Assembly (NCBI GenBank): GCA_021805735.1
Contig: JAJZEE010000007.1
Coordinates: forward strand, 1 to 56,416
Direction: 5' to 3'
Origin: Bacillota bacterium
Lineage (GTDB): Bacteria > Bacillota > Bacilli > Alicyclobacillales > SLC66
Length of the DNA: 56,416 nucleotides
The notes beneath the pieces were generated by a model, which had not been told where the DNA came from, searched no databases, and was given only the letters and a program-made list of their open reading frames with translations. Within the stretch, counting starts at the first letter, position 1. Each line of letters opens with the position of its first letter. This document shows positions 32,958-41,382 of the stretch, one piece after another. Both the position numbers and the translations under genes were made by a program.

Positions 32958-34241
32958 TCAATTCCGCACAATCATATCCTCACGGCGCGGCCCCACGGAG
33001 AGCAGGCGAATCGGCGTTCCGATCAACTGTTCGACCCGTTCGACGTACCGTCGCGCCTGTTCGGGCAACCGTTCATACGATCGTATGGACGAGATGTCGC
33101 ATTGCCAGCCGGGCAACGTTTCAAGCACAGGCTGCGCATCCTCCAGCATTGCCGTGACAGGAAACTGAGTGGCTGTCTCACCGTTTATCTCGTAGCCGAC
33201 ACAGATCGGAATCTCTCGCCAATGTCCGAGCACGTCCAAATTGGTCAAGGACGCCTCCGTGGCGCCTTGCACCTGGCATCCGTAGCGCGTGGCCACGGCG
33301 TCGAACCAGCCAACGCGCCGAGGCCGCCCGGTGGTGGCGCCGTATTCCCCCGCGTCTCCGCCGCGTTCTCGCAGTTCGTCTGCAGTCTCCCCGAAGAGTT
33401 CGGTGACAAAGGGACCGGCTCCCACGCATGTCGAGTACGCCTTGACAACCGCGACGATGCGAGTCATGGCATAGGGGGGGATGCCGGATCCTACGGTTGC
33501 AAAACCGGCCAGAGTGGAAGAGGATGTTGAAAACGGGTAGATGCCGTGATCCGGGTCGCGCAACGCCCCGAGCTGGCCTTCCAGTATGATGCGTCGGCCT
33601 TGCGCCAGTCCCTCCTGCAACAGGCTCGTGGTATCGCTGATAAACGGTTGCAAGCGCCTGCCTTCGAGCCACAGGGATTCCGTCACTTTCTCCGGATCCA
33701 CAGGGGATTGGTTGTACAGATGTGCAATCAGCACGTTTTTATTGACAAGCGATCGTTGTACGCGTTGCGCCAGGCGATCCCGATCAAGCAAATCCGCAGC
33801 CTGGACGCCGACTTTCAGATATTTGTCCGCGTAAAATGGCGCGATGCCGGAGCGTGTGGAACCGAATTGCTCCGCGCCGAGCCGTTCTTCTTCGTACCGG
33901 TCCAGCAAGCTGTGCACAGGCAGAACGATCTGCGCGCGCTCGGAGACGGAAAGCTTGGGAACGGGGAGACCGCGTTCTGCCAGGTCCGCCAATTCCTTCA
34001 AAAGCGCCGTCATATTGAGCGCAACGCCCGGTCCTATCACGTTATGCACGTGCGGATAAAACACTCCGGCCGGCAGCAGATGCAACGCAAACTTGCCATA
34101 CTCGTTGATGATGGTGTGGCCTGCGTTGTTGCCGCCCTGAAAACGGACGACAAAGTCCGCTTCGCGGGCCAGGTAATCCGTGATCTTTCCTTTTCCCTCA
34201 TCGCCCCAATTGGCTCCCACAACAGCCGTGACAGTCATCAT
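32958..34241 (-). CDS. purA: Adenylosuccinate synthetase
   Basis: The 427-residue enzyme is complete: the N-terminal GTP-binding loop NWGDEGKGK with the catalytic Asp, the NNAGHTI segment with the catalytic His, FGSTRSGIAPFYADK for IMP binding and the late GATTGRPRRVGWFD. It joins IMP and aspartate using GTP, the first committed step to AMP. ATG at 34241 has GAGGAGG 6 nt upstream. It is divergent from a LysR-type gene. Some substitutions relative to textbook PurA are present but all main motifs are intact. Confidence 0.95.
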   Translation of the reverse strand: MMTVTAVVGANWGDEGKGKITDYLAREADFVVRFQGGNNAGHTIINEYGKFALHLLPAGVFYPHVHNVIGPGVALNMTALLKELADLAERGLPVPKLSVSERAQIVLPVHSLLDRYEEERLGAEQFGSTRSGIAPFYADKYLKVGVQAADLLDRDRLAQRVQRSLVNKNVLIAHLYNQSPVDPEKVTESLWLEGRRLQPFISDTTSLLQEGLAQGRRIILEGQLGALRDPDHGIYPFSTSSSTLAGFATVGSGIPPYAMTRIVAVVKAYSTCVGAGPFVTELFGETADELRERGGDAGEYGATTGRPRRVGWFDAVATRYGCQVQGATEASLTNLDVLGHWREIPICVGYEINGETATQFPVTAMLEDAQPVLETLPGWQCDISSIRSYERLPEQARRYVERVEQLIGTPIRLLSVGPRREDMIVRN

Positions 34242-34333
34242 GCGTTGCCTCCTCTGATTATGCAGTGTGGACGGATCTGGCGCCGCCAATCGTCTTCCTG
34301 TCGTTTTCTTGGCCCGATATTAAGTATAATGAG

Positions 34334-34366
34334 TTGCGAAGGATAATAGAAAGTGATTCTTATTAT
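34334..34366. promoter_or_regulatory. Inverted repeat in the purA-lysR divergent region
   Basis: ATAATA (34343-34348) and TATTAT (34361-34366) form an interrupted palindrome in an AT-rich stretch 17-40 bp before the LysR-type start, where such regulators usually bind their own promoter. No clear SigA promoter at normal spacing was identified. Confidence 0.35.
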
Positions 34367-34382
34367 ATGAATCATAAGGGTG

Positions 34383-35276
34383 ATGAATGTGTCGATCAAT
34401 CTGGAGCGATACCGCGTGTTCTATCACGCAGCGCAGGCGGGAAGCCTGTCACGGGCCGCTGAGGAACTGTATCTCTCGCAACCTGCAGTCAGTCAGGCCG
34501 TCAAACAACTGGAATCGGACGTCGGTTGCCCATTGTTCGTCCGCATGGCGCGGGGCGTTCGCCTGACTGAGGAAGGGAAGGTGTTATTTTCGTACATTGC
34601 GCAGGCGTACCGTCTGATTGAGACGGGAGAACGCAAAGTGGCTGAGTTGATGAGGCTGGAAGCAGGAGAGGTTTGCATCGGCGCGAGCGATACGCTCTGC
34701 CGCTACGTATTGCTTCCCTATCTAGAGGCGTTTCATGCCGCTTATCCGCTCATCCAGATTCATGTCACCAATCGTACGTCCAGGGAAACGGTCGAACTGC
34801 TTGCGGAGGGGCAGATCGATTTTGGCATCGTCACTCTGCCTGTGTTCCACGAGCGGATCGTCGTTCATGAAGGCATATTTCTGCAGAACTGTTTTGTGGT
34901 GGGCGAACGCAGGCGGACGCTGGCCGCGCGCCCCATTCCCGTGGCCGAACTTGCGAGCCATCCGCTCATATTGCTGGAAGAAGGGAGTGTGAACCGCGCT
35001 GGAATCGATGCGTATTTCCAGTCTCACGGTGTGTCGGTCAAACCGGAAATCGAGCTTGGCAGCATCGATCTGCTCGTGCAATTCGCCAAAATCGGCCTTG
35101 GCGTGGCATGCGTTGTGCGGGATTTCATCACGGAGGAATTGAATGCCCGCACACTCTTTGAGGTTCCTGTGGAACCTCCGGTGCCCAAGCACCGAATCGG
35201 CTTGGTTACGCTGAAGGATACGCCGGTGTCGCCGGCCGCCAACGCCTTTATCGCCGCGCTGCGGTATGATGGGTGA
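34383..35276 (+). CDS. LysR-family transcriptional regulator
   Basis: The 297-residue protein has the LysR winged HTH (RYRVFYHAAQAGSLSRAAEELYLSQPAVSQAVKQLE) and a periplasmic-binding-protein-like effector domain (GEVCIGASDTLCRYVLLPYLEAFHAAYPLIQIHV). These regulators bind as tetramers and respond to small metabolites. ATG 34383 follows ATAAGGGTG; GTG 34380 is equally possible. It is divergent from purA, so it may act on purA, but LysR regulators also act at a distance. Confidence 0.87.
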   Translation: MNVSINLERYRVFYHAAQAGSLSRAAEELYLSQPAVSQAVKQLESDVGCPLFVRMARGVRLTEEGKVLFSYIAQAYRLIETGERKVAELMRLEAGEVCIGASDTLCRYVLLPYLEAFHAAYPLIQIHVTNRTSRETVELLAEGQIDFGIVTLPVFHERIVVHEGIFLQNCFVVGERRRTLAARPIPVAELASHPLILLEEGSVNRAGIDAYFQSHGVSVKPEIELGSIDLLVQFAKIGLGVACVVRDFITEELNARTLFEVPVEPPVPKHRIGLVTLKDTPVSPAANAFIAALRYDG

Positions 35277-35542
35277 AGGCATGGGGCTCCAGGCCGAAGC
35301 AGGATGGACCCCTTGATTTCATGGAACTGATCGTACTTCTCCCGGGATCGCTCGTACTTGCGCAAATGATATGCGTGCCACGCAGACTACAAGGACCCAG
35401 TTCGCGTATTTGAATCTAGCCGGAGCGTCGTGTCCACACTATAATGGAGTTGATATGAGGCGGTGACCACACGCCACGCAATGAAACAGACATCATTCAT
35501 AAGGCGCTCCAGGGCAAAGGTTACGGGGGGCGATGGAACTTT

Positions 35543-35590
35543 TTGCAGACTGATTTCAATAGGTGTATAATTCCCACCCTGATTGGTGGG
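35543..35590 (+). promoter_or_regulatory. Promoter and palindrome of the RelE-type module
   Basis: TTGCAG (35543-35548), 17-bp spacer, TATAAT (35566-35571) is a strong SigA-type promoter. CCCACC (35573-35578) and GGTGGG (35585-35590) form an inverted repeat covering the start of transcription, a likely autorepression site. Confidence 0.65.
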
Positions 35591-35615
35591 GGTACGAAGG
35601 CAGGAGGGTGCCGTC

Positions 35616-35840
35616 ATGAGTGTGAAAGAGGAATTGCATCAACTCATTGAGCAACTTGATGAATTAAGCGCGCAGGAAACCCTGGATTATATTCATTGGT
35701 TTCAGCTTTCACACGACTCTTTGACTCCAGAGGAGTGGGAACAGGTGCGTCAGGGCGAGGCTCAAATTGCCCGAGGGGAGTACATCACACTTGACGGCCT
35801 GGAGCGGGAGTTGGGATTGACCAAAAATCCGCGTGAATAA
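35616..35840 (+). CDS. Putative antitoxin of a RelE-type module
   Basis: A 74-residue acidic, largely helical protein (VKEELHQLIEQLDELSAQETLDYIHWFQ, later WEQVRQGEAQIARGEYITLDGLEREL). The C-terminal segment resembles the toxin-binding tail of RelB/Phd-type antitoxins. AGGAGGG lies 7 nt before the ATG. The gene is followed after 44 bp by a RelE-like gene, which supports the assignment; no DNA-binding fold is clearly visible at the N-terminus. Confidence 0.65.
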   Translation: MSVKEELHQLIEQLDELSAQETLDYIHWFQLSHDSLTPEEWEQVRQGEAQIARGEYITLDGLERELGLTKNPRE

Positions 35841-35884
35841 GGGCGTGGCGGCACTGTCTGCGGACAACTGGTTTTGTCGTTAAA

Positions 35885-36175
35885 ATGGCCTCAAATGATT
35901 CAGGAGGGATCGGCATATTCCAGATCCATGTTGCCCACCAAGCCTCTGCGTATATTTATCGGTTAGATCGTTCCACCCAAAAATGCATTGCGAATCGCTT
36001 GCGACAGCTCGCGGAGAATCCGTATGGCCCCTACACGAAACCGCTGACGGGCGTCGATCGTCAGCGATCCTCCCGTGTTGGAGGCTGGCGAATTATTTAT
36101 ACTGTGGACGAGGCACAAGAGACGGTCAATGTGAGTCTGATTGCTTCACGCGGCGAAGTATATCGCCGACTATAG
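35885..36175 (+). CDS. RelE/ParE-family toxin, apparent start codon ATA
   Basis: From residue 11 on, the frame matches a RelE-type toxin: FQIHVAHQASAYIYRLDRSTQKCIANRLRQL, then PYTKPLTGVDRQRSSRVGGWRIIYTVDEAQETVNVSLIASRGEVYRRL. The in-frame ATG at 35885 has no ribosome site. In contrast AGGAGGG (35902-35908) stands 6 nt before ATA at 35915, exactly where the family's first methionine falls. The native start was probably ATG and is now ATA, so expression should be low. It follows its putative antitoxin by 44 bp. Confidence 0.75.
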   Translation: MASNDSGGIGIFQIHVAHQASAYIYRLDRSTQKCIANRLRQLAENPYGPYTKPLTGVDRQRSSRVGGWRIIYTVDEAQETVNVSLIASRGEVYRRL

Positions 36176-36248
36176 AGATCCCGTCCTCTGCGAAGTGAAG
36201 CCGTTTTTTTCTCCGACTTCGCATATTTCACTATTCATTTTCATGAAT

Positions 36249-36273
36249 ACACGTATGATAATACGTGTACAAT
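36249..36273 (+). promoter_or_regulatory. Palindromic operator and -10 of second hicAB
   Basis: ACACGTAT-GATA-ATACGTGT (36249-36268) is a perfect 8-bp inverted repeat that ends on the -10 box TACAAT (36268-36273), just before hicA. It is the expected binding site of the ribbon-helix-helix tail of HicB. Confidence 0.6.
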
Positions 36274-36295
36274 AAGGGTGAGAGGTGATGGTTTG

Positions 36296-36496
36296 ATGAC
36301 GAGTCATTCGTCCCGCGATATCATCAAGCGGATTGAGGCGGATGGATGGTATTTTGTCAGAGCCGCCGGAGATCACCATCAGTTCAAACATCGTTATAAG
36401 GCTGGCAAGGTAACGGTGCCGCATCCGGTCAAGGATCTACCGGCTTTTGTCGTGAACAGTATTTTTAGGCAAGCAGAACTCAGGCAGGGGGATTGA
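36296..36496 (+). CDS. hicA: HicA-family mRNA interferase toxin
   Basis: The 66-residue protein has the HicA pattern: RDIIKRIEADGWYFVRAAGDHHQFKHR with the catalytic histidine in the DHHQFKH segment, and KVTVPHPVKDLPAFVVNSIFRQAEL at the end. GAGGTGATG lies 5-8 nt before ATG 36296. Its stop overlaps the beginning of the hicB frame. It is a separate subtype from the hicA at 5419-5649. Confidence 0.88.
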   Translation: MTSHSSRDIIKRIEADGWYFVRAAGDHHQFKHRYKAGKVTVPHPVKDLPAFVVNSIFRQAELRQGD

Positions 36497-36498
36497 CT

Positions 36499-36912
36499 GT
36501 GAACAGAGATCGCTATGTGTACCCGGCTCTATTTCACTTCGCAGAAGATGGAATCTCCATCGAATTTCCTGACCTTCCGGGCTGCTTTACGTGCGGTCGT
36601 GATCAAGGGCAGGCGTTGTATATGGCCCGAGAAGCGATGGCGCTCCACCTGTACGGAATGGAGCAAGACGGCGATCCGGTTCCAGAACCGACATCGGTGT
36701 TCCAGATTGCGCGTCAGTCCAATCAAACGGTGGTGCTGATTGAGGTTTGGATGCCGCCTTTTCGGGACGAGATGGAGCAACGTGCAGTGAAAAAGACCCT
36801 GACCATCCCGAAGTGGTTGGATGATCTGGCTCAGGAAAACCACGTGAACTTCTCGCATCTACTGCAGGATGCGCTAAAAAAATACCTTGGTGTGACGGAT
36901 AAGCATGTCTAG
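36499..36912 (+). CDS. hicB: HicB-family antitoxin with DNA-binding tail
   Basis: The 137-residue protein combines the HicB fold (YVYPALFHFAEDGISIEFPDLPGCFTCGRDQGQAL) with a C-terminal ribbon-helix-helix (KKTLTIPKWLDDLAQENHVNFSHLLQDALKKYL). It neutralises HicA and probably represses the operon at the palindrome 36249-36268. GTG at 36499 is preferred, 2 bp after the hicA stop; TTG at 36493 is an alternative overlapping start. Confidence 0.88.
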   Translation: MNRDRYVYPALFHFAEDGISIEFPDLPGCFTCGRDQGQALYMAREAMALHLYGMEQDGDPVPEPTSVFQIARQSNQTVVLIEVWMPPFRDEMEQRAVKKTLTIPKWLDDLAQENHVNFSHLLQDALKKYLGVTDKHV

Positions 36913-36955
36913 AATGACCATCCGGATGGGATGGTCATTCGTGGGACCGTCCCAC
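36912..36955. terminator. Tandem hairpins between convergent genes
   Basis: GAATGACCATCC (36912-36923) pairs perfectly with GGATGGTCATTC (36929-36940), beginning at the hicB stop; GTGGGAC/GTCCCAC (36941-36955) follows at once. There is no T-run, so this may be a stability or attenuation element rather than a classical terminator. Confidence 0.4.
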
Positions 36956-37052
36956 CACTTAGACTCGCGAACAAGGGCTGACTCTCTTGCCAAGAGTTGG
37001 CGCCTTGTTCGTTCGCGTATGCACCAATGAAAATACATTTGCGCGACGGACC

Positions 37053-39107
37053 TCACTCCGCGGCGATGCCGATCTTGTCGAGGATAAACGCGTAGCTGGC
37101 GGCCAACTCCTTCAGGTGGTTGAAACGGCCAGAGGCGCCGAAGTGACCGGCTCCCATGTTCGTTTTCATCAGCAGCACATGATCGTCGGTCTTGGCCGCG
37201 CGGAGTCGGGCGACCCATTTTGCAGGTTCCCAGTAGGCAACGCGCGGATCATTCAGACCGGTCGTGACCAGCATGTGCGGATAGCTCTTCTCTTCTACGT
37301 TGTCATACGGACTGTACGATTTCATGTACGCGTAGTATTCTGGTTGCTCCGGATTGCCCCATTCATCCCATTCCAGGCTCGTGAGTGGAATCGTCGCGTC
37401 GAGCATGGTCGTGACGACGTCGACGAAAGGCACGCTCGGCGCGATCACCTGGAACAGATGCCCTGCCATGTTTGCGACGGCGCCCATCAGCAGTCCGCCT
37501 GCGCTGCCGCCGCGCGCTGCGAGCCGATCCGGAGTCGTGTAGCCGCGCTTGATGAGATCTTGCGCCACCGCAATGAAATCGCTGAAGGTGTTGCGTTTTT
37601 GCAGGAGCTTGCCGTCTTCATACCAGGAGCGCCCCATCTCCGATCCGCCGCGAACTTGCGCGGTAACCCAGATAACGCCCAAATCCAACAGAGGCAGGCG
37701 AACGGGATCAAAATGGGGATCGCTGTTGGCTCCATACGATCCATACCCGTGCAGGATGAGCGGGGCGGGACCCTGTTCGAGCAATCCGGCGCGGCACACC
37801 GCCACCATGGGAACCGCGCCGCCGTCCTCGGCGGTCGCCCACAGGCGCTCCTGGCGATAATGGCTCGGCGCATAGTCGCCTGGCACGGGCGCTTCTTGCA
37901 AACGGACCCGCGCACCGTGGATGAGGTCGAGACCAAACGTCGTTTTCGGCGTGAGCAGTGATTCATATTGAATCAAGGCTTCGGTTGTCTCGTAACTTCG
38001 ATTTCCTCCGACAGTTACGGTGTACAGGGGTTCGTCCCAAGTCAGCCGCGTGAGCGTCTCCTCGCGGTACATCCAGAGTTGGGTTAACCCATCCTGGCGA
38101 CCGGCGAGCAAGAGAGCTTCCCGAAACGGGTAAACGCCTTGGAGATAGCGTGCGTCGTCATACGGAAAGAGGTCCTCGCGAGCGGTTTTCGCCGGGTCAT
38201 GGACAGGACAGCGCTGCAGACAGAAGTTGCGCGCCCCCTCATTCGTCCGTATGAGGAAGTCGTCGCCCCAGTGTTCCACATCGTACAGGATTCCTCGTTG
38301 CCTGGCGTCCAGCAATTGGAAGGGATGGAGGGGTTGATCGGCGGCCAGATACCGTGTTTCATTTGTGACCGTGTTCTCTGACTTCAGAAATAAAAAACGC
38401 CCGCTGCGCGATTTGCCCAGTCGCAAAGAAAACGTGATGTCCGTTTCCTCGTACAGCAAGACATCGGCCTCGATTGCGCCAACGCGATGCCGCCAGAGTC
38501 GATGCGGGCGTTGGCTGTCATCGACGGTGATGTAAAAGAGATGGTCGCCGGCGGCGTCCCATTCCAGGCTGTCGAGAATGAACACATTGGCAATCCGATC
38601 GGGCAGCAGAACGCCCGTCGCAACATCTTTCACATAGAGCGTATACTGATCGGTTCCATCGCGGTTTTCCAGATAGGCCAGCCGGGTGTGATCAGGGCTC
38701 ATGCGCTGAACCGTCACACTCAGATACCCTCCGTCTTCGGCAAGGGCATTCAGATCGAGGAGGATGTCCTCCGGCGCGCCTTCAAGCTCTTCGCGGTTTT
38801 CGGCCCTCTTCCGGGCGTACAGGGGGTACTGCAGGTTTTTTTCCATTCTGGAATAGTAGTAGTACCCGCCGTCCTGCGCGGGAACCTTGATCTCGACATC
38901 GGGGATGCGGGCGATCATCTCCTGGTAGAGACGCCCGGAGAGCGGTTCCAGCGGGCGCATGGCTTCCTCATAGTATCGGTTTTCCTCTTCAAGATAGTGG
39001 ATGACCTCGGGATCATGACGGTCTTTCAGCCAGTAATAGTCATCAGAGCGCTCATCGCCATGCAAGACGTGCAGATGAGCGATGCGCTTGGCCATGGGCG
39101 CGTTCAT
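37053..39107 (-). CDS. Oligopeptidase B-like S9 family peptidase
   Basis: The 684-residue protein has the prolyl-oligopeptidase plan: an N-terminal beta-propeller (residues about 70-400) and a C-terminal alpha/beta hydrolase. The catalytic triad is visible as ARGGSAGGLLMG (Ser), TTGLNDPRVAYWEP (Asp) and MGAGHFGASGRF (His). The opening HVLHGDERSDDYYWLKDR is typical of oligopeptidase B. It cuts short peptides after basic residues in the cytoplasm. GAGGAGGAG precedes ATG 39107. It is divergent from the aldo/keto reductase gene. Confidence 0.92.
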   Translation of the reverse strand: MNAPMAKRIAHLHVLHGDERSDDYYWLKDRHDPEVIHYLEEENRYYEEAMRPLEPLSGRLYQEMIARIPDVEIKVPAQDGGYYYYSRMEKNLQYPLYARKRAENREELEGAPEDILLDLNALAEDGGYLSVTVQRMSPDHTRLAYLENRDGTDQYTLYVKDVATGVLLPDRIANVFILDSLEWDAAGDHLFYITVDDSQRPHRLWRHRVGAIEADVLLYEETDITFSLRLGKSRSGRFLFLKSENTVTNETRYLAADQPLHPFQLLDARQRGILYDVEHWGDDFLIRTNEGARNFCLQRCPVHDPAKTAREDLFPYDDARYLQGVYPFREALLLAGRQDGLTQLWMYREETLTRLTWDEPLYTVTVGGNRSYETTEALIQYESLLTPKTTFGLDLIHGARVRLQEAPVPGDYAPSHYRQERLWATAEDGGAVPMVAVCRAGLLEQGPAPLILHGYGSYGANSDPHFDPVRLPLLDLGVIWVTAQVRGGSEMGRSWYEDGKLLQKRNTFSDFIAVAQDLIKRGYTTPDRLAARGGSAGGLLMGAVANMAGHLFQVIAPSVPFVDVVTTMLDATIPLTSLEWDEWGNPEQPEYYAYMKSYSPYDNVEEKSYPHMLVTTGLNDPRVAYWEPAKWVARLRAAKTDDHVLLMKTNMGAGHFGASGRFNHLKELAASYAFILDKIGIAAE

Positions 39108-39349
39108 AGATTCTCCTCCTCGTGACGGGTCGACTAACCGTTCTGACGCAGTTCGCTATCAGGGTCATGAACTTCTTCATTATAGCATCCCATTCACAGC
39201 CCAACCTGCGCGGGTCAACGTTGGCGCGAATCCGCCCTGATCAGGAACGGGCGCCATGGGCGCTCTGCTGCCTCCTCTGCGCCGATGCGTTATACTAAAG
39301 ACGGCGCAAAAATCGGCGCAGATCGAGAAATCAGGGAGGCGCACCTATC

Positions 39350-40333
39350 GTGCAAATGAGGGAACTTGGGAGTCAGGGGTTGGCGGTGTCGGCGCTCGGT
39401 CTCGGTTGCATGGGGATGTCCGATTTCTACAGCAACCGGGATGACCGCGAGTCGATCGCAACCATTCACAGGGCTGTGGAACTGGGGATCACGTTCTTCG
39501 ACACGGCCGACATGTATGGGAGCGGTCGAAATGAGGAGTTGGTGGGGATGGCGCTGGAGGGGCGCCGGGATCAGGTGATCCTCGCTACGAAATTCGGCAA
39601 TATGCGCGGCGCCGACGGGGCGTTTCTCGGCGTCAACGGACGGCCCGAGTACGTCAAATCCGCCTGTGAAGCCAGTCTTCGCCGCCTGAACATGGAGTAC
39701 ATCGACTTGTATTACCTGCATCGCGTCGACCCGGCTGTGCCGATCGAAGAGACGGTCGGAGCGATGTCCGATCTGGTCCGGGAGGGTAAGGTGGGCTATC
39801 TCGGGTTGTCGGAGGCCGGGCCCGAAACGATCCGGCGAGCTCACAAAGTCCATCCGATCACGGCTTTGCAGACGGAATATTCGCTGTGGAGCCGCGATGT
39901 CGAAGACGCCATTCTGCCGACGTGCAGGGATTTGGGCGTCGGTTTCGTTCCTTACAGCCCCCTTGGACGAGGCTTTTTAACGGGGGAAATCAAAACATTC
40001 GACGATCTCGCAGAGGACGATTATCGGCGATTTTCGCCGCGCTTCCAGGGAAACAATTTCGCGAAAAACTTGGCGTTGGTGGAACGAATTCAGCAGATGG
40101 CGAAAGAGAAGAATTGCGCGCCGTCGCAACTGGCGCTGGCCTGGTTGCTGGCTCAGGAAGACCTCGTGCCGATCCCCGGCACAAAGCGCCGCAAATACCT
40201 GGAGGAGAATGTGGGCGCGCAGGATGTTCATTTGAGTCCAGAGGATCTGCGGCGGATCGATGAAATCGCGCCGCAAGGTGCCGCCGCTGGCGAGCGCTAT
40301 CCAGAACGGGGCATGAAATCGGTCAACCTTTGA
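39350..40333 (+). CDS. Aldo/keto reductase
   Basis: The 327-residue protein is an AKR barrel of the general aldo/keto reductase (AKR13-like) group: [18 protein letters not shown] carries the catalytic Asp and Tyr, ILATKFGN the Lys and LYYLHRVDP the His. NADPH binding is shown by [22 protein letters not shown] lies 10 nt before GTG 39350; ATG 39356 is an alternative. It reduces aldehydes or ketones, perhaps in detoxification. Confidence 0.92.
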   Translation: MQMRELGSQGLAVSALGLGCMGMSDFYSNRDDRESIATIHRAVELGITFFDTADMYGSGRNEELVGMALEGRRDQVILATKFGNMRGADGAFLGVNGRPEYVKSACEASLRRLNMEYIDLYYLHRVDPAVPIEETVGAMSDLVREGKVGYLGLSEAGPETIRRAHKVHPITALQTEYSLWSRDVEDAILPTCRDLGVGFVPYSPLGRGFLTGEIKTFDDLAEDDYRRFSPRFQGNNFAKNLALVERIQQMAKEKNCAPSQLALAWLLAQEDLVPIPGTKRRKYLEENVGAQDVHLSPEDLRRIDEIAPQGAAAGERYPERGMKSVNL

Positions 40334-40431
40334 TCGACAGAATGGGTTCCGATCATGACCATGCCGGGTTTATGGGGAATGAAACCTGCGCGTCGGCGGA
40401 TCGTCTATAGGGAAAGGAGGCGATCACGACG

Positions 40432-41262
40432 GTGAATTCAGAGAAGCTCGCGGTTGCGGTCGGACTGCTGTTTCTGGTCACGGTGGGCGCTGGAACCATC
40501 GTTCACGCCGATCCTGTCCATAATGCTTTGCATGCCGATGCTGCAAGCGCGTCAGGTTCATTCCATGCCCCCAGGGCTGTGCAGGGGATTTCGCTCGCCA
40601 GTGACACTCCCGGGCAGATGTGGTATTTCCCAGCCAACCCGGCCGCCGTCACCTCACAGGTCTGTCGTTGGCTGCAGACAGCGACGCCAACCACTGTCCA
40701 CATCCCCTCTCAAAAGGGGATCGTGCTGGCGGACTATCTGGGGCCCGCCGAACTCTATTTTACGGATCAAGCGGGACGTCAAGTCGTTGTTTTTCCCGCC
40801 CACTATCTGACGGACTCCAAACGGGGCGACATCGTCCTGCGGTATTTTCCGGGTGTGGTTGCTTATGAGGATGGGCACCACACTCTTTATCTCCATTCTC
40901 CCGAACTGTACCGTTACCTGCGGCAAGACGCCGTCTGGAAATCGCAGTTCGTGATGGAGTCGTACACGGCGGCGCAACAAAAAGCCATTCACGCGGTTTT
41001 TGCGTCAACGTGGGGCAGGGGATTTCGCGGATTCCCGACGACACCCGGCGTCGCTGCCATCAGCATCTTTGGGAAAGGCGGCTCGACGCCCGTTTACGCC
41101 ACGAGTACCACAAGGGCCCTCCCGGATGGGAAGAACATCGATGTGGTTTTCGAGGAAACGTGGGCTAACGGGATGGCCATGCATACGTGGGATTTTGTGG
41201 TCAGCTCCGGCGGGGGCATTCTGAGGCACAACGACTCGGGCAAACCCGCGCCTCTGCGATAG
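40432..41262 (+). CDS. Secreted protein of unknown function (276 aa)
   Basis: A signal peptide (LAVAVGLLFLVTVGAGTIVHAD) with a likely cut near HAD-PV precedes a mature domain with no motif I recognise. GIVLADYLGPAELYFTDQAGRQVVVFPAHYL and VFEETWANGMAMHTWDFVVSSGGGIL suggest a beta-rich fold. GTG at 40432 follows AAAGGAGG. Its Tyr- and Gly-rich character resembles the secreted proteins at 24977 and 26447. It is not part of an evident operon. Confidence 0.65.
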   Translation: MNSEKLAVAVGLLFLVTVGAGTIVHADPVHNALHADAASASGSFHAPRAVQGISLASDTPGQMWYFPANPAAVTSQVCRWLQTATPTTVHIPSQKGIVLADYLGPAELYFTDQAGRQVVVFPAHYLTDSKRGDIVLRYFPGVVAYEDGHHTLYLHSPELYRYLRQDAVWKSQFVMESYTAAQQKAIHAVFASTWGRGFRGFPTTPGVAAISIFGKGGSTPVYATSTTRALPDGKNIDVVFEETWANGMAMHTWDFVVSSGGGILRHNDSGKPAPLR

Positions 41263-41382
41263 GGCGATAGGGCGATGTGGTCGCGTTGCCGGCAGGCGCT
41301 GTGTGGCCGCCTTGCCGCGCCGCCGTGTGCAGCCAGCGCGAGAGCGGCCCGCAGGGTGCGGCTGTTGCTGATCAGTTGATGT

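Noticed and set aside
36987-37961. Plus-strand open frame of 324 codons
   Set aside because: It is antisense to the oligopeptidase B gene and extends past its end without a ribosome site or a recognisable protein.
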